This document shows positions 7,414 through 16,979 of a stretch of 41,651 nt of DNA, one piece after another. Position 1 is the stretch's first letter; the number at the start of each line of letters is the position of its first letter. The notes beneath the pieces were generated by a model that saw only the letters and a program-made list of their open reading frames with translations, ran no database searches and was not told where the DNA came from. The DNA comes from Phycisphaerales bacterium. Lineage in GTDB: Bacteria > Planctomycetota > Phycisphaerae > WQYP01. Made by a program: the position numbers and the translations under genes. Location: positions 1 through 41,651 of the forward strand of contig JABEVB010000114.1 of the NCBI GenBank assembly GCA_013044165.1. The letters run 5' to 3'.

Positions 7414-7863
7414 ATGGGATTGCGTCGCGGCATAAAGCCGATGGAAAGTGAGCACGTCAATGTGACGCCGCTGATAGATGTGGTGATGTGTCTCATCATC
7501 TTCTTCCTGTTGGTGGGGCACATCGCAAAAAAAGCCGCTGTCAAGGGCGTGCTCCTGCCGCACGCTAAAAATGGCGCAGATCTTGCCGATAAAAGCGGCG
7601 AGGTGATAATCAATGTCGTACCGCGGCACAGCGATACCACTGGCGTGCAGCATGCTCCGAAGATCATTGTATGGGGCCAGGATGTTGGTTACGACCAACT
7701 TAAAGCTGAGCTGCGCAAGTACAAAGCGAGCAATCCCAACCTTAAGCTAGTCATTCGCGCTGATAAAAGCACACATTTTAAGTATATTGCTCCAGTGCTT
7801 GAGGATTGCGCCTCGGCAGGCATCTCAAGCATTCATTTTATGACCAAAAGGCCGAACTCTTAA
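7414..7863 (+). CDS. exbD: ExbD/TolR-family protein 1
   Basis: 149-residue single-pass inner-membrane protein, the plug of the ExbB channel. The helix follows the conserved VNVTPLIDVVMCLIIFFLL and carries the proton-relay Asp at D22 (D25 in E. coli ExbD). The periplasmic part ends in the ExbD/TolR fold (LKLVIRADKSTHFKYIAPVL, then CASAGISSIHF). GGAG lies nine bases before the ATG. It is followed after 33 bases by a second, divergent exbD; two different ExbD chains could form a heterodimer in the pore. The symbol marks the family only. Confidence 0.88.
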   Translation: MGLRRGIKPMESEHVNVTPLIDVVMCLIIFFLLVGHIAKKAAVKGVLLPHAKNGADLADKSGEVIINVVPRHSDTTGVQHAPKIIVWGQDVGYDQLKAELRKYKASNPNLKLVIRADKSTHFKYIAPVLEDCASAGISSIHFMTKRPNS

Positions 7864-7896
7864 GCTGGTTCGCCGCTGTTTTATTGAAGGTGTACA

Positions 7897-8343
7897 ATGG
7901 CTGGTCGCAGAAAAATCGGTATGCAGCACAATGTCCATGTAGGTCCCAACATGACACCCATGGTGGACGTGGTGATGGTGATCCTGATTTTCTTCATGTT
8001 GGGAAGTTCTTTTTCTTCACCGGACTGGTACCTTACCAACAACACCCCGGCCATTAAGGGTGGCCTGAGTCATGCTAAAACCAAGCCCATGCCTGCCACG
8101 CGGCTGATTATCAAGCTTGAAATGCGCGGTACGCATACCATGGCATCACTACCGGGCCTGCAGACCGAAGACCTCTCGGGCGAGCTATACCATCGGCTTG
8201 AGGCCAAGCGGCATGTGCTTGGCAAGGACGTGCAGGTGCTTATTAAGCCATCGGAAGATGTTCCCTATCAGGACCTGATCACGGTGTATAGCGATTGCGT
8301 GGGCGCGCGGTATCAGCATGTCGCTTTTTACGCGCCGGCCTGA
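7897..8343 (+). CDS. exbD: ExbD/TolR-family protein 2
   Basis: 148-residue single-pass membrane protein of the same family as its neighbour but clearly divergent. The helix motif is VGPNMTPMVDVVMVILIFFML with the proton-relay Asp at D24. The periplasmic half is recognisable through VQVLIKPSEDVPYQDLITVYSDC, although the region between it and the helix differs from ExbD 1. GAAGG is placed a few bases upstream of the ATG. Together with ExbB and the TonB-like vWA proteins it probably forms a PMF-driven envelope complex. Confidence 0.87.
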   Translation: MAGRRKIGMQHNVHVGPNMTPMVDVVMVILIFFMLGSSFSSPDWYLTNNTPAIKGGLSHAKTKPMPATRLIIKLEMRGTHTMASLPGLQTEDLSGELYHRLEAKRHVLGKDVQVLIKPSEDVPYQDLITVYSDCVGARYQHVAFYAPA

Positions 8344-8464
8344 TCGGGCTTGGCATAAATGGCTACATGTTGAGACCGCCGGGCGAGGTCTCGGGCTATG
8401 TCGGGCGGTGGGGAGGGTGGAGGCTCTCTTGCTGGCCAGGCACTAAGGATGGAAACTCTCAGCT

Positions 8465-11035
8465 ATGAAAAAATATGTTATTGGTTGTTTAACAGGGTTG
8501 GCTGCAGCAACGGCATTGACAGGGGTTGGGGTGGCCGCGACTACTCCCGCCGGAACGTCGCCACAGTCGTTGCTGCAGACGCGTTTTGTCAGTCACTTGG
8601 AAGATCTGAATTTACAACCCCTGGTGCAGCAGGCCGCGGCAGATCATGCCAAAGGCCCCGAAGCCGGGCTCTTTCGTTCGGCTGAAATTTTTACGCAGTG
8701 GGGCAGCTATGCCAGCCATCCTGAAGAACAATTTAAGCTGGGCCAGGAGTTTGTCGGCGATGTACAGGCCTATTTTAAAGTCAGCGGTACCGCGGTAGAT
8801 GCCAACTGGGCGCTGAATCAGGCGAAGTTTATTTTTGCAAATATCGTTCCGCCGCTGTCAGATAAAATTGAGTATTGGTCCGGCACGCCCAAAGATATGG
8901 CTGCTCTGCAGCCGGTAGCGCAACTGGCGCACGACCTGTTAAAACTGGCCGCCGCCAAGTTTGCGGGCACTGTCGCGCGGTTGAACAACGCCGTGCATTT
9001 TACCGATGCTGATGAGCAGCTATACATGGTTGCCATGAACGGCCAAACCCAGACGGGGTATTATCAGGCCTATGGAGATTACTTTCTGGGCATTTCGCTG
9101 CCGGCCGCCGCGCCGCAGCGCAGCAAACTTCTGGAACAATCCATAGCGCTGCTGCAACATTGGATTAAAGCCGGCCCGCAGTCGGGTGTTTTATATCAGT
9201 CGCTGTTGCTCAGCGGCAAAGCCCACCTGCAAAATGGGAAATATGGCCAGGCGATACGCGACCTGACCAAAGCCCAGGCAAGCGGCGCTCCGCTGTGGGT
9301 GCAATACCAGGCTAAATATCAGCAGATTGTCGCAACGCTGCGCAAGGGCGACCTCAAAGCTGCCGCTGCCAGCCAGGCGTCTTACAGCCAATGGATTCGC
9401 GCCAACAAGTCCATAGATGTGCCAAGTGCACGCATGGGAGCCGAACTTCTGCGCTACCGAATTTTGGCGCGCGATAAATCGCAGCAGCAGGCCGCTACCC
9501 AGCTTGTGCTTACCATTGTCAGCAAGGCTCCGCAGTACCAGGACCTGATCTATCAGCATTTGGCGGGCGGCATTACGGGCAAGCCGAACTTTGCGGCCCT
9601 TGAGCCAATTAAAACGCTCGCCTATGCGTGGCTGCAGGCACACCACCGTAACAATGCGCAAAGCCTCGACGCCGTCAATTACCTGCTCGCCGACAAAGCC
9701 GTCGCCCCTGATATTCGTCGGGAGGCTCTGCTGATAGGTGGCATATGCAACGGGCGGCTGGGACGGTTGGATCAATCCGTCACGATGGACTTGGAGTTTA
9801 TTGAGGCAAAGCCGACCGACCCACGGGCTAAAAATGTACTGGATGTCGCGCTGTATCACCTGCGGCAACTCAACGAAGGTGGTGGCTCAACGCCGGGCCT
9901 TTCCAATCTTACGCTTAAGGCCCTCGACCTTGCGTACAACACGTTTCACGAAAACAAGTGGGCGTTGCCATACGCAACGCAACTTGAAAAGGCCAAGCAA
10001 CTCGCTCAGGCCCAGACCGTGCTCAAAACTGTGCCCCGCACCGACAAGCTGTACCTACTGGCTCATTACCAGCTGGTGCGAATAGCAACCATCGAGCTTG
10101 GCAACCTCGTGGATGAAAAAAAATCACCGACGCAACAGCGTCAAGCGGCGCTTAACCTGATGCAGCAATGCCGGAGCTTTCTGGCCAGTCTCAATCAGCC
10201 CCCGCCCGGCACGCCGCCCGATGTGATTAAGGAAGTGCAGGGTTATCGCCAAGACATCTGGTTAATTCAAGCCAGCACCGCGCTCGACCCGCTGCAGGAC
10301 CCATCCGCCGCGGGCCGGGCTCTGGATAAATTAGACGCCATCCGCAAAACGCTTTCGCCTCACCTGCAGGGCGTCGTGCTGCGGTACCGCATCCGTCAAT
10401 ATCAGCTCAGCAACGAACCGCAGAAGATATTGCCGCTGGTAAAGCAATATGCCGATCAATCCTCGCAAAGCGCCGATGACGTTATCCGCGGTCTGATCGG
10501 GCAATACGATTCTGAAAGCCGCCGCATTCAGAAAACCGATCCGGTCAAGGCGCAATCCATGGCCAACGATGCGGCGGCGCTGCTCAACCAGCTTATTGCT
10601 TATCTCCAGGGCAAGCCGGGAACCAAGCCGGATGAAATCTACACCTATCAGCAGATTTACGCCGACGAACTGGTTCGTGCAGGCCACCCGCATCAGGCCA
10701 TGGCCTTGTATAAACAGCTTGAAGGCCAAAAACCCCAGGATTTGCGTAACTTTTTAGGTGTGGCGCGCTGCGCCTACGAAACCGCGGACTACAGCTACTC
10801 GCACAGTTTGTACGTCCGAACCATTCCCAAGTTAACACCCGGCTCAGAGCTTTTCTGGGGGGCGTATATTTATCTGATCAGAGGCAACCTGCGGGCCAAT
10901 GCTCATCGCGACGCCACGACCCAAGCGCTGGCGCAACTTTATGCCATTTACGGCAATCAGATCGGCGGAAAATATTACCACGCGCAGTTCATGCAATTGA
11001 TCAACACCTATGGCGTTTCGACAAGCTCGCATTAA
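8465..11035 (+). CDS. Secreted TPR-repeat protein of the Exb cluster
   Basis: 856-residue protein with a signal peptide (MKKYVIGCLTGLAAATALTGVGVAA) and an otherwise mainly helical sequence rich in Ala, Gln and Leu. TPR-like units can be seen, for example around LLLSGKAHLQNGKYGQAIRDL near residue 260 and GHPHQAMALYKQLEGQKPQDL near 740. No catalytic motif is visible. It should be periplasmic or envelope-attached and act as a protein-protein scaffold. It is the last gene of the vWA-vWA-ExbB-ExbD-ExbD-TPR run, all on one strand. ExbBD pairs beside TPR proteins are common in several phyla, but the function of this one is unknown. Confidence 0.75.
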   Translation: MKKYVIGCLTGLAAATALTGVGVAATTPAGTSPQSLLQTRFVSHLEDLNLQPLVQQAAADHAKGPEAGLFRSAEIFTQWGSYASHPEEQFKLGQEFVGDVQAYFKVSGTAVDANWALNQAKFIFANIVPPLSDKIEYWSGTPKDMAALQPVAQLAHDLLKLAAAKFAGTVARLNNAVHFTDADEQLYMVAMNGQTQTGYYQAYGDYFLGISLPAAAPQRSKLLEQSIALLQHWIKAGPQSGVLYQSLLLSGKAHLQNGKYGQAIRDLTKAQASGAPLWVQYQAKYQQIVATLRKGDLKAAAASQASYSQWIRANKSIDVPSARMGAELLRYRILARDKSQQQAATQLVLTIVSKAPQYQDLIYQHLAGGITGKPNFAALEPIKTLAYAWLQAHHRNNAQSLDAVNYLLADKAVAPDIRREALLIGGICNGRLGRLDQSVTMDLEFIEAKPTDPRAKNVLDVALYHLRQLNEGGGSTPGLSNLTLKALDLAYNTFHENKWALPYATQLEKAKQLAQAQTVLKTVPRTDKLYLLAHYQLVRIATIELGNLVDEKKSPTQQRQAALNLMQQCRSFLASLNQPPPGTPPDVIKEVQGYRQDIWLIQASTALDPLQDPSAAGRALDKLDAIRKTLSPHLQGVVLRYRIRQYQLSNEPQKILPLVKQYADQSSQSADDVIRGLIGQYDSESRRIQKTDPVKAQSMANDAAALLNQLIAYLQGKPGTKPDEIYTYQQIYADELVRAGHPHQAMALYKQLEGQKPQDLRNFLGVARCAYETADYSYSHSLYVRTIPKLTPGSELFWGAYIYLIRGNLRANAHRDATTQALAQLYAIYGNQIGGKYYHAQFMQLINTYGVSTSSH

Positions 11036-11165
11036 TGTGCCAGCGATAAGGCGTTGAGATGGGGTTTGGCCAAATGCGAAGGTAAATGGTGCGCGGCGGC
11101 ATCCGGTTGATAACAGTGTTTGAAGCAGAGTTTTCTCTTGGTCTTCCTGCTGTGCCAACAGGGCC

Positions 11166-12614
11166 TTAATGACCGCGCCGACGGCGTTCGCGCAGCTTGC
11201 GCTTCTGCTGGGGCGATAGTCGGCTTGCCTCGCGCAACGGCCCGGCAGACATGCGGCTCATGGCCGAGTACTGTTCCGGCGTCATGCTGGCCATCGCCTT
11301 GGCCAGGCCGGCTTTATCGCCCATGGTGAATCGGCTCATTTTCTTTACCATGTCCCGAGCTGATACAAAGCCCTTAATAAGACGAGAAACATCGTCCACC
11401 TGCACGCCGGAGCCGCGAGCAATTCGCCGGCGATGCGAGGCTTCAATCATGTCGGGATTTTGCCGCTCTTTGCGGGCCATGCTTTGGATGATCGCTTCCG
11501 CCTTATTCAACTCCTCTTCAGGAAGATGCATATCTTTCAGGGCGGCTCCCATTCCCGGCATCATGCCGAGCAATTGCTTAAGAGGTCCCATCTTTCGCAC
11601 GGAGCGCATCTGATCAAGAAAGTCATCAAGTGTAAAAGTGGCATTGGCCAGTTTGGCCTGCATCTTTTGGGCTTGCTTTTCATCAAAGTGTTCCTGGGCC
11701 TTTTCAACGAGGCTCAGCACGTCGCCCATGCCTAAAATGCGCTGCGCGATGCGGTCGGGATGAAACTCCTCGAGCATCTGCAACTTTTCGCCGACACCCA
11801 TAAATTTAATGGGTTTACCGGTGACGCTGCGCACCGACAGCGCCGCGCCGCCGCGCGTATCGGAATCAAACTTCGTGACAATAATGCCGTCAATTTCAAG
11901 TTGCTCATTAAACGCCCGGGCGGATTGAACCGCATCCTGGCCCACCATGGCGTCTATCACCAGAAAAATCTGGTGCGGTCGCACGGTGGCATTAATCTGT
12001 CGAAGCTGCTCCATCAGCGGCGCGTCTATATGGAGCCGGCCGGCAGTGTCGAGAATAACCACATCGCGCCCCGTTTGCCGGGCATGTTCAATGGCGTTGC
12101 GGCAAATTGGCACCGGGTTTGCCACGCCATCCTCGCGATAAACAGGCACATCCACCTGCGTCGCCAGCGTGGCAAGCTGTTCGATGGCGGCGGGCCGCTG
12201 CGTATCGGCCGCAACCAGCAGTGGGTTTTTTCCTTTGCCTTTCAGGTACAACGCGAGCTTGCCGCATGTGGTGGTTTTGCCCGACCCCTGCAGGCCGCAC
12301 ATCATGATGATCGTCGGCGGTGAGGCGACAAACTGCACCCCCGTTGCCGATGGCCCCATCAGTTCCACAAGTTCGTCGTATACAATTTTGATGATCTGCT
12401 GGCCCGGCTCAAGTGAATTGAGCACTTCAGCGCCGATGGCTTTGTCCAGCACCCGGCGCGAAAACTGATCTACCACATCGTAATTGACGTCCGCTTCAAG
12501 CAGGGCAGTACGAACGTTGGCCATCGCATCGCGGACATTCGACTCACTTATGCGGCCGCGACCCGATAGCGTCTTAACCAAGCCTGAAAATCGTTCAGAA
12601 AGCGAATCAAACAT
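11166..12614 (-). CDS. ffh: Signal recognition particle protein Ffh
   Basis: 482-residue SRP54/Ffh GTPase, which binds signal sequences of nascent membrane proteins and SRP RNA and delivers ribosomes to FtsY. The N domain comes first, then the G domain with GLQGSGKTTT (107-116), DTAGRLH and TKFDSDTRGGAALS, then FMGVGEKLQMLEEF and a Met-rich M domain (MGPLKQLLGMMPGMG) with the RRRIARGSG RNA-binding motif. It is slightly longer than E. coli Ffh (453). The gene lies 78 bases downstream of ispG on the same strand, so the two may be cotranscribed, and it converges on the TPR gene. No classic Shine-Dalgarno is evident. No SRP RNA gene was seen nearby. Confidence 0.97.
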   Translation of the reverse strand: MFDSLSERFSGLVKTLSGRGRISESNVRDAMANVRTALLEADVNYDVVDQFSRRVLDKAIGAEVLNSLEPGQQIIKIVYDELVELMGPSATGVQFVASPPTIIMMCGLQGSGKTTTCGKLALYLKGKGKNPLLVAADTQRPAAIEQLATLATQVDVPVYREDGVANPVPICRNAIEHARQTGRDVVILDTAGRLHIDAPLMEQLRQINATVRPHQIFLVIDAMVGQDAVQSARAFNEQLEIDGIIVTKFDSDTRGGAALSVRSVTGKPIKFMGVGEKLQMLEEFHPDRIAQRILGMGDVLSLVEKAQEHFDEKQAQKMQAKLANATFTLDDFLDQMRSVRKMGPLKQLLGMMPGMGAALKDMHLPEEELNKAEAIIQSMARKERQNPDMIEASHRRRIARGSGVQVDDVSRLIKGFVSARDMVKKMSRFTMGDKAGLAKAMASMTPEQYSAMSRMSAGPLREASRLSPQQKRKLRERRRRGH

Positions 12615-12692
12615 GCCCGGAAAATCCCATCACAAAATCTCGATGATAGCGCAGCTGTCTTCCATCGCGCCGCTTGCCCCCGCTGCAAGGCG

Positions 12693-13949
12693 TCAGGCCT
12701 GAACCACCGGCAATGTTACCGTGTTGCCGCCGCCCATTTCTTTGGCGGCCTCAATCTTGGCATAACCCGAACCAAGCTCTCCGATCGGATCGGGCGGAAT
12801 GATGTCCACGAGCTTTTCACCAAGCTTCGCCTGACCGGCAAGCACCTTGGCCTGGAACTTCTTACATTCAGCCAGCAGGGCCTCGAGAATCTGTTCTTCC
12901 GGCACGTTGGCGACTTTTTCGCCCTGCACGTAAATGATGCCTCGCTTGTCGCCGGCAAAAATCGCCACATCGGCACCCTCACATTCGCCGGGGCCATTGA
13001 CCACGCAACCCATGACGGCCACCTTGATCGGCAGCGTGATTTCTTCCTTAAGTTTGCGGTTTACCTGCTGCACCAGCGTAAAAAGGTCTACCTGAATGCG
13101 CCCGCACGTGGGGCAGGCGATCAGTTCCGCGCCCTTGCGCGTTCGCAGGCCCAGTACATAAAGCAGTTCCAGACCGTCCTGTACTTCGTAAATCGGGTCG
13201 TTGGCGTAACTGATGCGCAGCGTATCGCCGATGCCGTTGGCCAGCAGCGTGCCCAGCGGCACCACGCTGCGAATGGTTCCCGTTTCTTTGGGGCCGGCGT
13301 GAGTAACCCCCAAATGCAGCGGATGATCAAACCGCTTGGAAATTTCGGTATACGCGTCTATGACCAGCAGCGGATCAATGGACTTTGCCGAGATGACAAT
13401 GTCATAAAAGTCCCGCTCATAAAATATCTCAAGATATTCTTCAAGTTTCGTGATCATAATGGCCAGGAGGTGGCCGTGGCGATTGTCGCTGAACACCGCG
13501 CCAAGCTCCTTCATGCGGCGCTGTTTGTCTTTGCGTTCCACAATTGAGCCTTCATTGACACCCACGCGAATGGGCAGTTTGCGTTCTTTGCAGGCGTCAA
13601 TAACGCTTTCAACCTGTTTGCGGTCGTTGATGTTGCCGGGATTAAGCCGAATTTTATGCACGCCCGCTTCCACCGCTTCCAGCGCCCGCTGAAAATGAAA
13701 GTGCACGTCGGCCACAATCGGTACGCTGACCTGCTTGAGAATTTCCTTCAGGGCCAGGGTGTCTTTCTTTTCAGGTACGGCCACGCGCACAATGTCGGCC
13801 CCGGCGGCGGCGAGTTTGTTGATTTCGCGTACGCACCCGTCAATATCATGGGTGTAGCCGCTGGTCATGGACTGCACCACAATGGGGGCATCGCCGCCAA
13901 TGAGCACGTTGCCAACCTTAACCTGCCGGGTTTTCCGTCGCTGAATCAT
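12693..13949 (-). CDS. ispG: 4-hydroxy-3-methylbut-2-enyl diphosphate synthase (IspG/GcpE)
   Basis: About 418 residues; converts MEcPP to HMBPP in the non-mevalonate isoprenoid pathway using a [4Fe-4S] cluster. The TIM-barrel part contains PIVVQSMTSGYT, RVAVPEKKD and the KIRLNPGNI motif. The cluster domain keeps C279 and C282 (ACPTCGR), C315 (MGCVVNGPGE) and the catalytic Glu E322. It is the short two-domain bacterial form. I prefer the ATG at 13947-13949 because AGGAG lies 11 bases upstream; the alternative ATG at 13958 is only two bases from it. An Fe-S enzyme encoded next to, but divergent from, the SUF operon is a natural client. It precedes ffh. Confidence 0.96.
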   Translation of the reverse strand: MIQRRKTRQVKVGNVLIGGDAPIVVQSMTSGYTHDIDGCVREINKLAAAGADIVRVAVPEKKDTLALKEILKQVSVPIVADVHFHFQRALEAVEAGVHKIRLNPGNINDRKQVESVIDACKERKLPIRVGVNEGSIVERKDKQRRMKELGAVFSDNRHGHLLAIMITKLEEYLEIFYERDFYDIVISAKSIDPLLVIDAYTEISKRFDHPLHLGVTHAGPKETGTIRSVVPLGTLLANGIGDTLRISYANDPIYEVQDGLELLYVLGLRTRKGAELIACPTCGRIQVDLFTLVQQVNRKLKEEITLPIKVAVMGCVVNGPGECEGADVAIFAGDKRGIIYVQGEKVANVPEEQILEALLAECKKFQAKVLAGQAKLGEKLVDIIPPDPIGELGSGYAKIEAAKEMGGGNTVTLPVVQA

Positions 13950-14568
13950 TCTGTACATTGCTCCTGTGCCAGTCGCCCGGTCGCCACCTTGGCACCGTGC
14001 AAACCTCTCATTTTAGAGCAATGAGCCTCAAATAGGAAATAACCTGCACAATTTTGCACCCTGCATTTTGGGCCCGTCGGGCGGCCCTGCAGGCCAAAAA
14101 GCGGCTGATGGCCTACCCCGATTCGTGGCGGCAACGCCGTGCTGCGCGGAATATTTTTTGATCCCCCCGGCGGTTGATACCGGTTATTCTGGATCGCTTG
14201 GCTCCATGGCGTTCTTAAAGACTGCTCCATGCAAATGCCCGGGCATACGCTCAGGTGTGATGTTAACTCGGCAATCCCACGCTCCTTCAGCTTAGCTGGG
14301 AAAACCTTAAAAATATCCGCTCAAGGCTCACTCCTGCGGCCACCGCGCCTGGGGTCGCCTGCGACCAAACCGGCAAAGGGTGTTTGTCTGCGGCAGGCAG
14401 CGTTGGCAGTCAAAATAGCGACGGCTCATCGCAATTTACTTGAGACTGTGTCTCAATTGACTTTTTGTTCGTACTCTCTAATATGGACGTGTTGGCAGTA
14501 GGGTGCTGCGGTACAGGCGATTGAACCGCCTCCGCCGGCCCGTTGCCGCTTTGTTCAGGACGCTTGTC
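13950..14568. other. Divergent regulatory region between ispG and the SUF operon
   Basis: About 620 bases without a supported gene; open frames here show no known domain or ribosome-binding site. The SUF-proximal end holds a palindrome and promoter (14440-14484). The ispG promoter must lie in the left part but no strong pair of boxes could be picked out. Confidence 0.55.
14440..14484 (+). promoter_or_regulatory. SUF operon promoter with palindromic candidate operator
   Basis: The perfect inverted repeat TTGAGAC-TGT-GTCTCAA (14440-14456) directly abuts a -35-like TTGACT (14457-14462). Sixteen bases later follows a -10-like TAATAT (14479-14484), 84 bases before the sufB ATG. A dimeric regulator bound to the palindrome would touch the -35 region. 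Rrf2-family Fe-S sensors such as IscR or SufR commonly control suf genes, but this palindrome does not obviously match their published sites, and no regulator gene is present in the window. Confidence 0.55.
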
Positions 14569-16014
14569 ATGCCTACCGATACCGAAACAATCGAATCCTT
14601 GGCCAACCGCGAGTATAAGTGGGGCTTTGTTACCGATATTGAGCAAGATACGCTCCCCAAGGGCCTTAGCGAAGACATCGTTCGGCGTATTTCCAAGCTT
14701 AAAAATGAGCCGGAGTTTATGTTGGAGTGGCGGCTCAAGGCCTATCGGCACTGGCTGACCATGACCGAGCCAAAATGGCCCAACGTCAAATATCCGCAAA
14801 TAGACTTTCAAGACATGATCTATTACGCCGCCCCCAAGCCCAAAAAGCAGCTTGCCAGCATGGACGAGGTAGACCCCGAGCTTCTTCGCACCTACGAAAA
14901 GCTCGGCGTACCCATTGAAGAGCAGAAAATCTTTGCCGGCGTCGCGGTAGATGCCGTCTTTGACAGCGTCTCCGTTGCGACCACCTTTAAGGCCAAGCTC
15001 GCCGAAAAAGGCATTATATTCTGCTCGTTCTCCGAGGCGGTGCAGAACCATCCGGAACTGATCAAGAAGTACCTCGGCTCGGTGGTGCCATATTCCGACA
15101 ACTTCTATGCAACGCTCAATTCCGCCGTGTTCAGCGATGGATCCTTCTGCTATGTGCCCAAAGGCGTGCGCTGCCCGATGGAGCTTTCAACTTACTTTCG
15201 CATTAATGCCCGCGATACCGGGCAGTTTGAGCGTACGCTTATTATCGCCGACGAAGGTGCTTACGTGAGTTACCTTGAGGGATGCACCGCGCCCATGCGC
15301 GACGAAAATCAGTTGCATGCCGCCGTGGTTGAACTCGTAGCCCTTGGCGATGCGCAAATTAAGTACTCCACCGTGCAGAACTGGTACCCCGGCGACAAAA
15401 ATGGCAAGGGTGGCATTTATAATTTTGTAACCAAGCGCGGCAAATGCCTCGGCGCAAACTCGCGAATCAGTTGGACGCAGGTTGAAACAGGATCCTCCAT
15501 TACATGGAAGTACCCCAGCGTAATCCTGCAGGGCGACAATTCCATCGGCGAGTTTTACTCCGTGGCGCTGGCCAATAATTATCAGCAGGCCGACACCGGC
15601 ACCAAAATGATTCACATCGGCCGCAATACCCGCAGCACCATTGTGTCAAAGGGCATTTCGGCCGGGCACGGGCAAAATACCTATCGCGGGCTGGTAAAGG
15701 TTCTTAAGGCGGCCACCAATGCCCGCAACTACACCCAGTGCGATTCGCTGCTGCTCGGCGATAAGTGCGGCGCTCATACCTTTCCATATATTGAGGTGCG
15801 CAACACCAGCTCGCAGGCCGAACACGAGGCTTCCACAAGTAAAATTGGCGAAGACCAGCTCTTTTACTGCAAGCAACGCGGCATTGCGCTTGAAGATGCG
15901 GTTAATATGATTATCAATGGTTTTTGCAAAGAGGTTTTCAAGGAACTGCCCATGGAGTTTGCCGTTGAAGCGCAAAAACTCCTCGGCGTAAGCCTTGAAG
16001 GCAGCGTGGGCTGA
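14569..16014 (+). CDS. sufB: Fe-S cluster assembly scaffold SufB
   Basis: 481-residue cytoplasmic scaffold of the SufBCD complex, where nascent Fe-S clusters are built. The C-terminal beta-helix core is strongly conserved: the stretch [20 protein letters not shown] contains C400, which aligns with the essential C405 of E. coli SufB, and [13 protein letters not shown] follows. The ATG at 14569 was chosen because AGGA lies eight bases upstream and the protein then begins as family members do; the open frame extends 22 codons further without support. It is the first gene of a sufB-C-D-S-U operon that begins at the palindromic promoter. Confidence 0.97.
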   Translation: MPTDTETIESLANREYKWGFVTDIEQDTLPKGLSEDIVRRISKLKNEPEFMLEWRLKAYRHWLTMTEPKWPNVKYPQIDFQDMIYYAAPKPKKQLASMDEVDPELLRTYEKLGVPIEEQKIFAGVAVDAVFDSVSVATTFKAKLAEKGIIFCSFSEAVQNHPELIKKYLGSVVPYSDNFYATLNSAVFSDGSFCYVPKGVRCPMELSTYFRINARDTGQFERTLIIADEGAYVSYLEGCTAPMRDENQLHAAVVELVALGDAQIKYSTVQNWYPGDKNGKGGIYNFVTKRGKCLGANSRISWTQVETGSSITWKYPSVILQGDNSIGEFYSVALANNYQQADTGTKMIHIGRNTRSTIVSKGISAGHGQNTYRGLVKVLKAATNARNYTQCDSLLLGDKCGAHTFPYIEVRNTSSQAEHEASTSKIGEDQLFYCKQRGIALEDAVNMIINGFCKEVFKELPMEFAVEAQKLLGVSLEGSVG

Positions 16015-16152
16015 TGCGGCATACGTAGCCTGCGGCTTGCCGGGGGCAGCGGCGCCAAATGGTGATGAAAGCGCATCCCCGCGGCTGTTTGAAGCTTGGG
16101 CGTTATGAATGCGTGTTTGTTAAAAAAAACGTTTTTGTTTTGAGGAATATTC

Positions 16153-16920
16153 ATGGCCTTATTGGAAATTAAAGATCTTCACGCCGGCGTGGTAGGTGGT
16201 AAAGAGATTTTGCGCGGGCTTAACCTTACCATCAATGCGGGCGAAGTACATGCCATCATGGGGCCTAATGGCTCGGGCAAAAGTACGCTCGCGCAGGTGC
16301 TCGCCGGCCGCGAAACGTATGAAGTAACCTCCGGCAGCGTCATGTTTGACGGCAAAGACCTTCTGGAACTTGCCCCCGAAGAGCGGGCCTGCGAGGGGCT
16401 GTTTCTGGCGTTTCAGTATCCGGTGGAAATACCCGGCGTAAGCACGAGCTACTTTTTAAAGTCGGCTCTCAATGCCATTCGCAAGCATCGCGGCGAATCT
16501 GAGCTTGATGCCATGGACTTTCTAAAGCTGCTCAAGTCCAAAATGAAACTGCTCGAAATGGATCAGAGTTTTTTGGGCCGATCAGTCAACGAGGGGTTTT
16601 CGGGCGGCGAAAAGAAACGCAACGAAATTATGCAGATGGCCGTGCTTAACCCCCGGCTGGCCGTGCTCGACGAAACCGACTCCGGCCTGGATATTGACGC
16701 GCTTAAAATTGTATCCAATGGTGTCAATGCCCTGCGGGCGCCGGACCGCGGCATTCTGGTGGTTACGCATTATCAACGCCTCCTCGATTACATTGTGCCC
16801 GATTTTGTGCATGTGCTTCGCAATGGCCGAATCATAAAATCCGGCGATAAAAACCTGGCGCTCGAGTTGGAAGCGCGCGGTTACGGCTGGCTTGAACAGG
16901 AACAACCTGCCGCCGTCTGA
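16153..16920 (+). CDS. sufC: Fe-S cluster assembly ATPase SufC
   Basis: 255-residue ABC-type ATPase that drives conformational change of the SufBD scaffold; it has no membrane partner. Motifs are complete: Walker A GPNGSGKST near residue 37, Q-loop in FLAFQYPVEIPG, signature FSGGEKKR, Walker B LAVLDETDSGLD, and the H-loop in VTHYQRLL. The length is typical for SufC. GAGGA lies just upstream of the ATG. A 138-base gap separates it from sufB, with no clear gene in it. Confidence 0.97.
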   Translation: MALLEIKDLHAGVVGGKEILRGLNLTINAGEVHAIMGPNGSGKSTLAQVLAGRETYEVTSGSVMFDGKDLLELAPEERACEGLFLAFQYPVEIPGVSTSYFLKSALNAIRKHRGESELDAMDFLKLLKSKMKLLEMDQSFLGRSVNEGFSGGEKKRNEIMQMAVLNPRLAVLDETDSGLDIDALKIVSNGVNALRAPDRGILVVTHYQRLLDYIVPDFVHVLRNGRIIKSGDKNLALELEARGYGWLEQEQPAAV

Positions 16921-16979
16921 TGCCTCAAACCTCTGTTGGCGGCCAACCTTGGCCAAAACTCACTGGAGAAACAATCAAC

